From an uncultured Blautia sp. (GTDB taxonomy: Bacteria; Bacillota; Clostridia; Lachnospirales; Lachnospiraceae), in the NCBI GenBank assembly GCA_900551715.1, contig URXG01000017.1, positions 1-37,773 on the forward strand: a stretch of 37,773 bases of DNA, in the 5' to 3' direction. Of the stretch, positions 7,764 through 14,789 are shown in pieces. The stretch's first letter is position 1, and each line of letters begins with the position of its first letter. The notes under the pieces are model-generated. The model made no database searches, was not told the DNA's origin, and saw only the letters and a program-made list of their open reading frames with translations. Made by a program: the position numbers and the translations under genes.

Positions 7764-8516
7764 ATGCAGAAAGACGAATTCTTTTTAAAAAGGATCCGGG
7801 AACTGGCAAATCTCTCTTACCAGAGAGATATTGTCACTTTTTCGGATTTTCTTAATTTAAATGAACAGAATATCGTACACAACCACAAAAATCAAATGCC
7901 TGGCGTAATAACAGAAAGTTTTGGCGGTTATGGACAGGCAGAGCGTCAGATGATAGCATTTCATCCTGGCGCTCTTAGTTTTACATGGGAATATCCCATT
8001 GCCTGTCTGAAGATCGAGCCAAGGGCGATCAAATTTTCCGAAGCACTGACACACAGAGATTACCTGGGTGCTATTCTGAATCTTGGAATTGACCGGTCTG
8101 TAATTGGTGACATTCTTATTCAGGATCGATCTGCATGGGTATTCTGTCAGGACAAAATAGCAGATTATCTCATGGAGAATATTACCAGGATCCGTCATAC
8201 AACGGTTCAGGTGTCTCTGGCAGACAATCCGCATTCTATCCCGGAACCAAGTTTTCAGCCTGTAAATGGTACCTGTGCTTCTGTACGTCTGGATTCCCTG
8301 ATAGCCCTTGCTTTTCAGAGTTCCAGAAGCAGTATGGTATCTTTTATTGAGAACGGACAGGTATTTGTCAATGGTAAACTGATCACCTCCAATGGATATG
8401 AACCCAAAGAAGGAGATATCATTTCCGTCCGCGGCAAGGGACGCTTCCGTTTTGATGCGATTTCCGGACACACAAAAAAAGGAAAAACAAGCGTCAAATT
8501 ACTAAGATATCAGTAA
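7764..8516 (+). CDS. ylmH: YlmH, S4-domain RNA-binding protein
   Basis: A 250-residue YlmH-family protein. The N-terminal two thirds are the family-specific region (FLKRIRELANLSYQRDIVTFSDFLNLNEQ), the C-terminal part an S4 RNA-binding domain (about 178-240: SSMVSFIENGQVFVNGKLI, GDIISVRGKGRFRFD). Bacillus YlmH has been linked to division and, more recently, to rescue of stalled ribosomes by binding peptidyl-tRNA-carrying 50S subunits. It starts only three bases after sepF, so translation is probably coupled. In Bacillus a divIVA gene follows; here aroB takes that place. Confidence 0.93.
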   Translation: MQKDEFFLKRIRELANLSYQRDIVTFSDFLNLNEQNIVHNHKNQMPGVITESFGGYGQAERQMIAFHPGALSFTWEYPIACLKIEPRAIKFSEALTHRDYLGAILNLGIDRSVIGDILIQDRSAWVFCQDKIADYLMENITRIRHTTVQVSLADNPHSIPEPSFQPVNGTCASVRLDSLIALAFQSSRSSMVSFIENGQVFVNGKLITSNGYEPKEGDIISVRGKGRFRFDAISGHTKKGKTSVKLLRYQ

Positions 8517-8531
8517 CTAAGGAGGATTATT

Positions 8532-9623
8532 ATGAAAGCAGACGTATTACAGGTAAAACGCACAGGAGATTTTTATTATCCGATCTATTTCGAAGATAAT
8601 TTTGACGGACTGGCTGACTCTCTTCGTAAAGAAAATCTGGACGGCCGCAGTATCTGCATTGTTACAGATACCAATGTAGCTCCTCTTTATGCCGAGCAGG
8701 TTCAGAAAGTACTTGCTCCCGTTGCTTCTCATATCTGTACCTTTACTTTTGAGGCAGGGGAACAGAGCAAACATCTGGGAACTGTACAGCAGTTATACAA
8801 AACTCTTATCTCCGAAAAACTGGATCGCAAAAGCCTCATCGTGGCTCTTGGCGGTGGTGTAGTAGGTGATCTTTCCGGTTTCGGTGCTGCCACCTATCTG
8901 AGAGGCATTGATTTTATCCAGATTCCAACCACCCTTCTTTCCCAGGTAGACAGCAGTGTCGGTGGCAAAACCGGGGTAGATCTGGATCAGTACAAAAATA
9001 TGGTAGGGGCTTTCCACCAGCCACGCCTTGTCTATATGAATCTTGCCACTCTCCAGACACTTCCACCTGTTCAGTTTGCATGCGGAATGGGTGAAGTCCT
9101 GAAAACAGGACTGATCTGCGATGGAGATTTTTATCATTTTGTATATGAAAATGAAAAAGAAATCCAAAAGATGGAAATTCATATGCTTGCCAGAATGGTT
9201 CGTCGTTGCTGCGAAATAAAAGCAGGTGTAGTAGAGCGTGATCCAAAAGAACAGGGAGAGCGTGCCCTGCTGAACCTTGGTCATACGATCGGACATGCAG
9301 TAGAAAAATTAATGGATTTCCAGCTTCTTCATGGTCAGTGTGTCGCTATCGGTCTTATAGCAGCTGCCCGTATTTCTCTGAATCGTGGTCTTCTCACAGA
9401 AGAAGAGTATCAGGAAATTATCAAGGGCTGCAGACTTTATCATCTTCCAACTTCTGTAGAAAAGCTGGATCCTCAGACCGTTCTTGCTGCTACCAAAAAT
9501 GACAAAAAAATGGAACAGGGACAGATCAAATTTATCCTGATGAAGGGAATCGGACACAGTTTCATTGACAAAACTCTGTCTGATCAGGAGATTCTGGAGG
9601 GAATACAGGAGGTTCTTGCATGA
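8532..9623 (+). CDS. aroB: 3-dehydroquinate synthase
   Basis: A 363-residue AroB, which converts DAHP to 3-dehydroquinate, step two of the shikimate pathway, with NAD and a divalent metal. The NAD-binding GGGVVGDLSGFGAATYLRG (residues 107-125), the substrate segment DSSVGGKTGVD with the catalytic lysine, the metal ligands in GMGEVLKTG, NLGHTIGHAVE and HGQCVAIG are all there. Ribosome site AAGGAGG. It overlaps lspA by four bases (ATGA). No other shikimate gene is seen in the window, so its place between ylmH and lspA is a lineage-specific arrangement. Confidence 0.97.
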   Translation: MKADVLQVKRTGDFYYPIYFEDNFDGLADSLRKENLDGRSICIVTDTNVAPLYAEQVQKVLAPVASHICTFTFEAGEQSKHLGTVQQLYKTLISEKLDRKSLIVALGGGVVGDLSGFGAATYLRGIDFIQIPTTLLSQVDSSVGGKTGVDLDQYKNMVGAFHQPRLVYMNLATLQTLPPVQFACGMGEVLKTGLICDGDFYHFVYENEKEIQKMEIHMLARMVRRCCEIKAGVVERDPKEQGERALLNLGHTIGHAVEKLMDFQLLHGQCVAIGLIAAARISLNRGLLTEEEYQEIIKGCRLYHLPTSVEKLDPQTVLAATKNDKKMEQGQIKFILMKGIGHSFIDKTLSDQEILEGIQEVLA

Positions 9624-10153
9624 ACGAAAAGCAGCTTATGAACAGAGTTCGTTCTGTCAAGTATACCTGTTTCTGGCTGATCGGCACCATGTTACTGATT
9701 CTGGCGGATCAGGTTACCAAAAAACTGGCTGTTGTATATCTGAAACAGCAGGGTAATGTTTCCCTGATTTCCGGTGTTCTGGAACTTCAGTATCTGGAGA
9801 ATCAGGGAATGGCTTTTGGGCTTTTAAAAGGGCGGCAATTTCTTTTTATTCTCTTTTGTATTATATTTTGCGTAGCTCTTATTTACTTTTTTATAAAGAT
9901 TCCCAAGATTCCTTATTACAGACCGCTGATCATTATCAGTGGATTTCTTGTATCCGGCGCAACAGGCAATTTTATAGACAGAGTTGTTCGTGGTTATGTA
10001 GTTGATTTTATCTACTTCAGCCTGATTGATTTTCCTGTTTTTAACGTTGCTGATATTTACGTTGTCTGCAGTTGTATTGCACTGATTTTCACTATTCTAT
10101 TTCATTATAAAGACGAGGATTTTTATTTTATCGCCCCAAAATCAAAAGGATGA
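9620..10153 (+). CDS. lspA: Lipoprotein signal peptidase (signal peptidase II)
   Basis: A 177-residue polytopic aspartic protease that cleaves prolipoprotein signal peptides ahead of the lipid-bearing cysteine. Four membrane helices are visible (about 16-36, 74-92, 101-118, 143-162). The two catalytic aspartates are Asp129 in RGYVVDFI and Asp145 in FNVADIYV. The conserved NxGxxFG-like segment is ENQGMAFGLL. Start ATG overlaps the aroB stop, with GGAGG inside aroB. It is followed by rluD, a pairing seen in most Firmicutes. Confidence 0.96.
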   Translation: MNEKQLMNRVRSVKYTCFWLIGTMLLILADQVTKKLAVVYLKQQGNVSLISGVLELQYLENQGMAFGLLKGRQFLFILFCIIFCVALIYFFIKIPKIPYYRPLIIISGFLVSGATGNFIDRVVRGYVVDFIYFSLIDFPVFNVADIYVVCSCIALIFTILFHYKDEDFYFIAPKSKG

Positions 10154-10165
10154 TCATAGAAACTT

Positions 10166-11080
10166 ATGGAGACATTAAATTTTAATATCACTGAAGAAAA
10201 CAACAATATAAGAATTGACCGTTATCTGGCAGAACAGTGTCCCGACCTTTCTCGTTCCTATATCCAAAAACTGGTAAAAGATGGGGCTGTTTTTGTAAAT
10301 AACCGCCAGATCAAAGCCAACTATAAAGTTCAGCCTCAGGATCAGGTTATCCTTACAATCCCTGATATGCAGGTACCTGATATCCTTCCTGAGAATATCC
10401 CTCTGGATATTCTTTATGAAGACCAGTGGCTTCTTGTTGTAAACAAACCCAAAGATATGGTTGTACATCCCAGTGCCGGTCATATGGAGGGAACCCTTGT
10501 AAACGCAGTAATGGCACACTGCGGAGAACATCTTTCCGGCATCAACGGTGTTCTCCGTCCAGGAATTGTCCACCGTATCGACAAGGATACCACCGGTGCA
10601 CTTCTGATCTGTAAAGACGATACTGTCCACCGGGATCTTGCGGAACAGTTGAAAGTCCATAGTATCAAACGACGCTATCGCGCCATTGTACAGGGCAATC
10701 TGAAAGAAGATCAGGGAACTGTAGATGCTCCCGTAGGACGTCACCCTACAGACCGTAAAAAGATGGCTGTCAACTACAAAAACGGAAAAGAAGCAGTAAC
10801 ACATTATCAGGTTCTGGAACGTTTCGGTAACGCCACTTATATTGAATGCAGATTGGAAACCGGACGTACCCATCAGATTCGCGTTCATATGGCAAGCCTT
10901 GGCCATCCTCTTCTGGGGGATACCATATACGGTTCTTCTAAAAATCCATACCATCTTCAGGGACAGGCACTTCATGCTATGATCCTTGGATTTGTACATC
11001 CCATCACCAGAGAATACCTGGAATTCCAAGCTCCTTTGCCGGAATATTTTATTAAATTATTGGATAAATTGCGAAAATAG
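10166..11080 (+). CDS. rluD: RluD-family 23S rRNA pseudouridine synthase
   Basis: A 304-residue pseudouridine synthase of the RluA/RluD group. An S4 domain spans about 14-75 (IRIDRYLAEQCPDLSRSYIQKLVKDGAVFVN). The catalytic domain holds the aspartate motif HRIDKDTTG with Asp139, and the later GRTHQIRVHMASLGHPLLGD motif. Such enzymes make pseudouridines in 23S rRNA helix 69 or related sites; which site this one modifies cannot be read from sequence. It ends the run that starts with the HlyD-like gene; a new promoter follows at its stop. Confidence 0.94.
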   Translation: METLNFNITEENNNIRIDRYLAEQCPDLSRSYIQKLVKDGAVFVNNRQIKANYKVQPQDQVILTIPDMQVPDILPENIPLDILYEDQWLLVVNKPKDMVVHPSAGHMEGTLVNAVMAHCGEHLSGINGVLRPGIVHRIDKDTTGALLICKDDTVHRDLAEQLKVHSIKRRYRAIVQGNLKEDQGTVDAPVGRHPTDRKKMAVNYKNGKEAVTHYQVLERFGNATYIECRLETGRTHQIRVHMASLGHPLLGDTIYGSSKNPYHLQGQALHAMILGFVHPITREYLEFQAPLPEYFIKLLDKLRK

Positions 11081-11109
11081 TTGGTTTTTCTTTGTAGACA
11101 TTGTATAAT
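11081..11109 (+). promoter_or_regulatory. Promoter of the cytidylate-kinase-like gene
   Basis: TTGGTT (11081-11086) and a perfect TATAAT (11104-11109) are 17 bases apart, directly after the rluD stop. The -35 matches only its TTG part, but the -10 and spacing are ideal. Confidence 0.6.
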
Positions 11110-11147
11110 AAAGCATATAGATTTTGGCAGAAGGGAGTGTGCAGCTT

Positions 11148-11783
11148 ATGAACAGCACGAATTCAATTATTACAATCGGACGAGAATATGGAAGCGGTGG
11201 AAGACAGATTGGTCAGGAGATTGCCAAATATTTCGGAATCAAGTGTTATGATAAAGAACTTCTGGAACATGCAGCCAACGACAGCGGAATCTGCAAAGAA
11301 TTATTTGAAAACCATGATGAAAAACCAACGAACAGTTTTCTTTATTCCCTGGTGATGGATACCTATTCTTTTGGATATTCTTCCGCTGGTTTTTCAGATA
11401 TGCCAATGAACCACAAAATCTTTCTTGCACAGTTTGATGCTATTAAGAAGCTTGCAGGGGAGGGACCCTGTGTAATGGTTGGGCGCTGTGCGGATTATGC
11501 TCTTGCAGACTGGAAGAACTGTTTCAGCATATTTATCCATGCAGACTTTGACTGGAGGATCCAGCATCTCTGTGAAAAACATGGAAAAACCCCAAAAGAA
11601 GTCAAAGATATGATCAACAAAACAGATAAGAGCAGAGCAAGTTACTACAATTATTATACTAACAAAAAATGGGGAGCTGCCAAGAGTTATAATCTCTGCA
11701 TTGACAGTAGCAAATTTGGTATCGATAACACTGTAAAAATGCTTATCCAGTCCATAAAGACATTTGACGCCATATCCAAATGA
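11148..11783 (+). CDS. Cytidylate kinase-like family protein
   Basis: A 211-residue protein of the cytidylate-kinase-like group. ATG 11148 follows AAGGGAG at 11131-11137; an in-frame TTG at 11124 lies before that ribosome site and is less likely. The N-terminal phosphate-binding loop is ITIGREYGSGGRQIGQEIAKYFG, close to the GxxGSGGxxIA form of the family, followed by YDKELLEHAA. GEGPCVMVGRCADYALAD and FIHADFDWRIQ correspond to the core kinase strands, and DKSRASYYNYYTNKKWG to the lid. True Cmk is usually a separate essential gene; these paralogues are widespread in Clostridia and their substrate is not known. Confidence 0.88.
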   Translation: MNSTNSIITIGREYGSGGRQIGQEIAKYFGIKCYDKELLEHAANDSGICKELFENHDEKPTNSFLYSLVMDTYSFGYSSAGFSDMPMNHKIFLAQFDAIKKLAGEGPCVMVGRCADYALADWKNCFSIFIHADFDWRIQHLCEKHGKTPKEVKDMINKTDKSRASYYNYYTNKKWGAAKSYNLCIDSSKFGIDNTVKMLIQSIKTFDAISK

Positions 11784-11895
11784 TGTATGGTGAACCTACC
11801 ATTTGACAATTTAACAATTCAGTAACCCTAAGACCCTGGAGTATAATCCTCATAAGATTCATATTTCAGGGTTTTTGAGAACACAGGAGGAAATT

Positions 11896-12360
11896 ATGCG
11901 CTTAGTTATCCAAAGAGTATTACACGCAGAAGTACAGGTAGATAGTGAAACCGTAGGACAGATCCAAAAGGGACTTCTTGTCTTTGTCGGTGCCGGTCAG
12001 AATGACACAAAGGAAATTGCCGATAAATACCTCAAGAAGCTTCTCAGTCTCCGAATTTTTGAAGACGAGAATGGCAAAACAAATCTTTCCCTGAAAGATG
12101 TAAGCGGTCAGCTGTTACTGGTGTCACAGTTTACCCTATATGCCAATTGCCGAAAAGGCAATCGGCCCAGTTTTGTTGAAGCCGGAGACCCGCAGGCTGC
12201 AGAAGAGTTATATGAATATATGATTTCAGAAGCCAGCAAAACTGTTCCTGTTGTAGAACATGGTATCTTTGGGGCTGACATGAAAGTCACTCTTACTAAT
12301 GACGGACCATTTACCATTATCCTTGACGAACATATTCTCCCGAAAGGAGCTGACAAATGA
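11896..12360 (+). CDS. dtd: D-aminoacyl-tRNA deacylase
   Basis: A 154-residue DTD, which hydrolyses D-amino acids (and glycine mischarged on tRNA-Ala) off tRNA. ATG 11896 follows AGGAGG at 11885-11890. Family marks are the start MRLVIQRV, the SQFTLYANCRKGNRPSF motif and the Gly-cisPro motif region TNDGPFTIIL. A TATAAT (11842-11847) lies 49 bases upstream but has no matching -35; TTGACA at 11803-11808 is too far from it, so the promoter is uncertain. The stop overlaps the start of the next gene (ATGA), a surprising coupling to a secreted wall protein. Confidence 0.95.
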   Translation: MRLVIQRVLHAEVQVDSETVGQIQKGLLVFVGAGQNDTKEIADKYLKKLLSLRIFEDENGKTNLSLKDVSGQLLLVSQFTLYANCRKGNRPSFVEAGDPQAAEELYEYMISEASKTVPVVEHGIFGADMKVTLTNDGPFTIILDEHILPKGADK

Positions 12361-13577
12361 ACTCCTATATAAAGAAAAAATTTCTGTTTTCAACAACTTT
12401 GTTTTTGACAGTCATACTTTTTACAGGCTGCTTTTTTATCGCAACTGCAAGGCCGGCAGAAGCTGCTTCGCAGAACCGTTTTGTAGTGCGTAATGGCGTA
12501 TATTATTACTATAAAGGCAAAACGCCTGCCAAAGGCTGGGTAACACGTTCCAAAGGACGTAAATACTATTTTGATCCTGTAACAGGCGCTGCCAGACCAG
12601 GTATCGTAAAAATTAACGGACATTATTATTATTTTGCCCAGAATGGCAAAATGCTTACCAGTTGGCGTGTCCACAATGGTAAACATTATTATTTTGGAAA
12701 AAATGGACGGATGTATCGAAATAAACTAGCCACAATTAATGGCAATCGCTATTATTTTACTTCCAAAGGTCACCGGGCAGGCGGTATCGTAAAGATCAAC
12801 CGTAAATTATATGTTTTTAATCCTCGGACAGGCATTCAGTTAAGGAATTGCTGGTATCAGGAGAAAAACGGTTCCAGATACTTTGTCAGCCGTAAGTATC
12901 ATCTGACAAAAGGTTTTTGCAAAATCGGTTCACATTATTATTATTTTAATCCTTCTGATGGAAAAATGCTTACCGGTTGGGTAGTTGTATCCGGAAATTC
13001 CTACTATATGAACAAAACCGGCGAAAGACAGACTGGATGGATCAAATTGTCCGGCAAACGTTATTATCTGGATCCGGCTACAGGAATCATGGCACGTAAC
13101 AAATGGATAGATAAAAAACACTATGTAGGAAACGACGGTGCCTGGATTTCAGGATATACCGGAAAATGTTTCAGTTGGCCGCTGGCAGCTTCAAGCAACA
13201 TCATAACCAGCAAATTTGGGCCGAGAACAGCTCCAGGACCGGCAGCATCCACCTATCATAAGGGAATCGACATTGCAGCCAAACATGGGCAGAAAATATA
13301 CGCAGCGGCTGCCGGAACTGTTGAACTGATCCAGCCGGCATCCCAGGGAGGCGGCGCCGGCAACTATACCCGCATCAGACATGCCAATGGAATGATTACA
13401 GAATACATGCATCAGTCTAAATTCGCCAACATAAGAATCGGACAGAAGGTCAAACGCGGACAGCTGATTGGTTATGTAGGTAATACAGGTGCAGCTTATG
13501 GAGCTCATTTGCATTTTGGAGTTATTGTAAATAATGTCAATAAAGATCCTTTAAATTATGTAGATGTACCGAAATGA
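12357..13577 (+). CDS. Secreted choline-binding-like repeat protein with M23 (LytM) endopeptidase domain
   Basis: A 406-residue exported protein. The signal peptide has KKK at 6-8, a hydrophobic core to about 28 and a likely cut after AEA (34-36); Cys25 in FTGC is only a poor lipobox. Residues about 40-265 hold roughly ten units of 20 residues with GxxYYF cores (GHYYYFAQNGKMLTS, GKHYYFGKNGRMYRN, GKRYYLDPATGIMARN), the cell-wall/choline-binding repeat type. The C-terminal domain is a zinc peptidase: HKGID (His301, Asp305) and HLHFG (His384, His386). Such M23 enzymes cut peptide bonds in peptidoglycan cross-bridges. It starts inside the dtd stop codon. The wall ligand of the repeats is not predictable. 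Confidence 0.9.
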   Translation: MNSYIKKKFLFSTTLFLTVILFTGCFFIATARPAEAASQNRFVVRNGVYYYYKGKTPAKGWVTRSKGRKYYFDPVTGAARPGIVKINGHYYYFAQNGKMLTSWRVHNGKHYYFGKNGRMYRNKLATINGNRYYFTSKGHRAGGIVKINRKLYVFNPRTGIQLRNCWYQEKNGSRYFVSRKYHLTKGFCKIGSHYYYFNPSDGKMLTGWVVVSGNSYYMNKTGERQTGWIKLSGKRYYLDPATGIMARNKWIDKKHYVGNDGAWISGYTGKCFSWPLAASSNIITSKFGPRTAPGPAASTYHKGIDIAAKHGQKIYAAAAGTVELIQPASQGGGAGNYTRIRHANGMITEYMHQSKFANIRIGQKVKRGQLIGYVGNTGAAYGAHLHFGVIVNNVNKDPLNYVDVPK

Positions 13578-13585
13578 GCTGGAAT

Positions 13586-13631
13586 TTATAGATCTATATG
13601 AAAAACTCGCGTTTGTCGTATAGATCTATAA
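13586..13631. repeat. Two copies of the palindrome TATAGATCTATA forming a larger inverted repeat
   Basis: The 12-bp perfect palindrome TATAGATCTATA occurs at 13587-13598 and 13619-13630. With one more base each they form a 13-bp inverted repeat (13586-13598 and 13619-13631). Their centres are 32 bp apart, close to three helical turns. Between them AAAC and GTTT can pair around TCGC. There is no T run after the second arm, so it is not a normal terminator. It sits between the M23 gene and the XerS-like recombinase and could be an operator or a recombination site. Confidence 0.8.
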
Positions 13632-13653
13632 GTCATCTCTTAACACTTCATTC

Positions 13654-13659
13654 TATAAT
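13654..13659 (+). promoter_or_regulatory. Probable -10 element of the XerS-like gene
   Basis: A perfect TATAAT lies 52 bases before the ATG at 13711. No clear -35 element is visible 16-18 bases upstream; the second palindrome arm ends at 13631, right where the -35 region should begin. A protein bound there could repress or assist this promoter. Confidence 0.45.
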
Positions 13660-13710
13660 AATTCCAGAAAATTCTATACCATTAATTATTTCATCAAGGA
13701 GTCAATTTTC

Positions 13711-14766
13711 ATGGAAACAAAAACAACTTACCGGGAGCTTACTGATGTCGAAAACACGCTGAAGCTCCGTCAGGTTCTTTCAACGCTGCCACCATTTTGC
13801 AAAGATTATTTTCGAGCGATCGATGCGACTACAACAACAAAAACCAGGATTTCTTATGCGTATGATATTCGGATTTTTTTTCAGTTTTTACTGGATCAAA
13901 ATCCAGCCCTCAAGAATCATTCTCTCAGGGATTTTACTGTAGATATTCTGGATCAGGTCAAGGCTGTAGACATTGAAGAATATCAGGAATATTTGAAGGT
14001 TTATCAAAATGGCTCCCGCCAGGAAACAAATGGCGAACGTGGTCTGAAACGTAAACTTTCTTCTCTCAGAAGTTTCTATTCTTATTACTTTAAAAGAGAA
14101 ATGATCCAGACCAATCCGGCTGCTCTTGTAGATGTTCCTACTGTTCACGAAAAAAGTATCATCAAGCTGGATGCCGACGAAGTTGCTTTATTACTTGATT
14201 ATATAGAACACTGTGGAGATTCTTTGACCGGGCAGAAAAAAGTTTATTACGAAAAAACTAAAGAACGAGATCTCGCTATTGTTACGCTCCTTTTAGGAAC
14301 GGGTATTCGTGTTTCTGAATGTGTGGGACTTGATATCGAAGACGTTGATTTTAAAAATAATGGAATTAAAGTCACCAGAAAAGGTGGAAATGAAATGGTT
14401 GTCTATTTTGGACCTGAGGTAGAAAAAGCTCTGAAGAGATATCTGGAGGTCCGGGAAGGCATTACGCCTCTGGCAGGTCATGAACATGCTCTCTTCTATT
14501 CTTCACAACGTAAAAGGATTGGTGTACAGGCCATTGAAAATATGGTAAAAAAATATTCTCGTCAGATCACCACTACCAAAAAAATCACTCCTCATAAGCT
14601 CCGCAGTACTTATGGCACTGCTCTGTACCAGGAAACAGGCGATATTTACCTCGTTGCAGACGTTCTGGGACATAAAGATGTAAATACTACCAAGAAACAT
14701 TATGCTGCCTTAGACGATGCCAGACGACGTCAGGCAGCCACTGCTGTACGATTAAGGGAGGACTGA
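13711..14766 (+). CDS. XerS-like tyrosine recombinase
   Basis: A 351-residue tyrosine recombinase, ATG after AAGGAG (13696-13701). The N-terminal SAM-like core-binding domain covers about 35-140. The catalytic domain keeps all residues: Arg200 in GTGIRVSE, Lys224 in TRKGGNE, His295 and Arg298 in TPHKLRST, His321 in LGHKD, nucleophile Tyr331 in KKHYA. Segments such as TKERDLAIVTLLLGTGIRVSE and VTRKGGNE, and the length near 355, are closer to streptococcal XerS than to XerC/XerD (about 300). XerS alone resolves chromosome dimers at difSL, which lies just upstream of its gene. No phage or transposon genes are next to it. A dedicated phage integrase is the alternative. Confidence 0.8.
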   Translation: METKTTYRELTDVENTLKLRQVLSTLPPFCKDYFRAIDATTTTKTRISYAYDIRIFFQFLLDQNPALKNHSLRDFTVDILDQVKAVDIEEYQEYLKVYQNGSRQETNGERGLKRKLSSLRSFYSYYFKREMIQTNPAALVDVPTVHEKSIIKLDADEVALLLDYIEHCGDSLTGQKKVYYEKTKERDLAIVTLLLGTGIRVSECVGLDIEDVDFKNNGIKVTRKGGNEMVVYFGPEVEKALKRYLEVREGITPLAGHEHALFYSSQRKRIGVQAIENMVKKYSRQITTTKKITPHKLRSTYGTALYQETGDIYLVADVLGHKDVNTTKKHYAALDDARRRQAATAVRLRED

Positions 14767-14786
14767 TGTCCTCCCTTAATTCTTTT
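14751..14786 (+). terminator. Intrinsic terminator overlapping the stop codon of the recombinase gene
   Basis: A perfect 13-bp stem, ATTAAGGGAGGAC (14751-14763) with its complement (14768-14780), loop TGAT, followed by TCTTTTACTTT. The stop codon TGA at 14764-14766 forms the loop and the left arm is coding sequence. On the minus strand no T run follows, so it works mainly for the plus strand. Confidence 0.88.
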
Positions 14787-14789
14787 ACT

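Noticed and set aside
11791..11806. Small hairpin ATGGT/ACCAT after the cytidylate-kinase-like gene
   Set aside because: Only five pairs and no T run; too weak to call a terminator.
11803..11847. TTGACA and TATAAT before dtd as one promoter
   Set aside because: The elements are 33 bases apart, about twice the workable spacing.
12357..12440. Lipoprotein signal in the M23 protein (Cys25)
   Set aside because: The residue at -3 is Phe and a good AEA cleavage site follows; a normal signal peptide is more likely.
13586..13631. Intrinsic terminator after the M23 gene
   Set aside because: The long stem is AT-rich, and no T run follows either arm on either strand.
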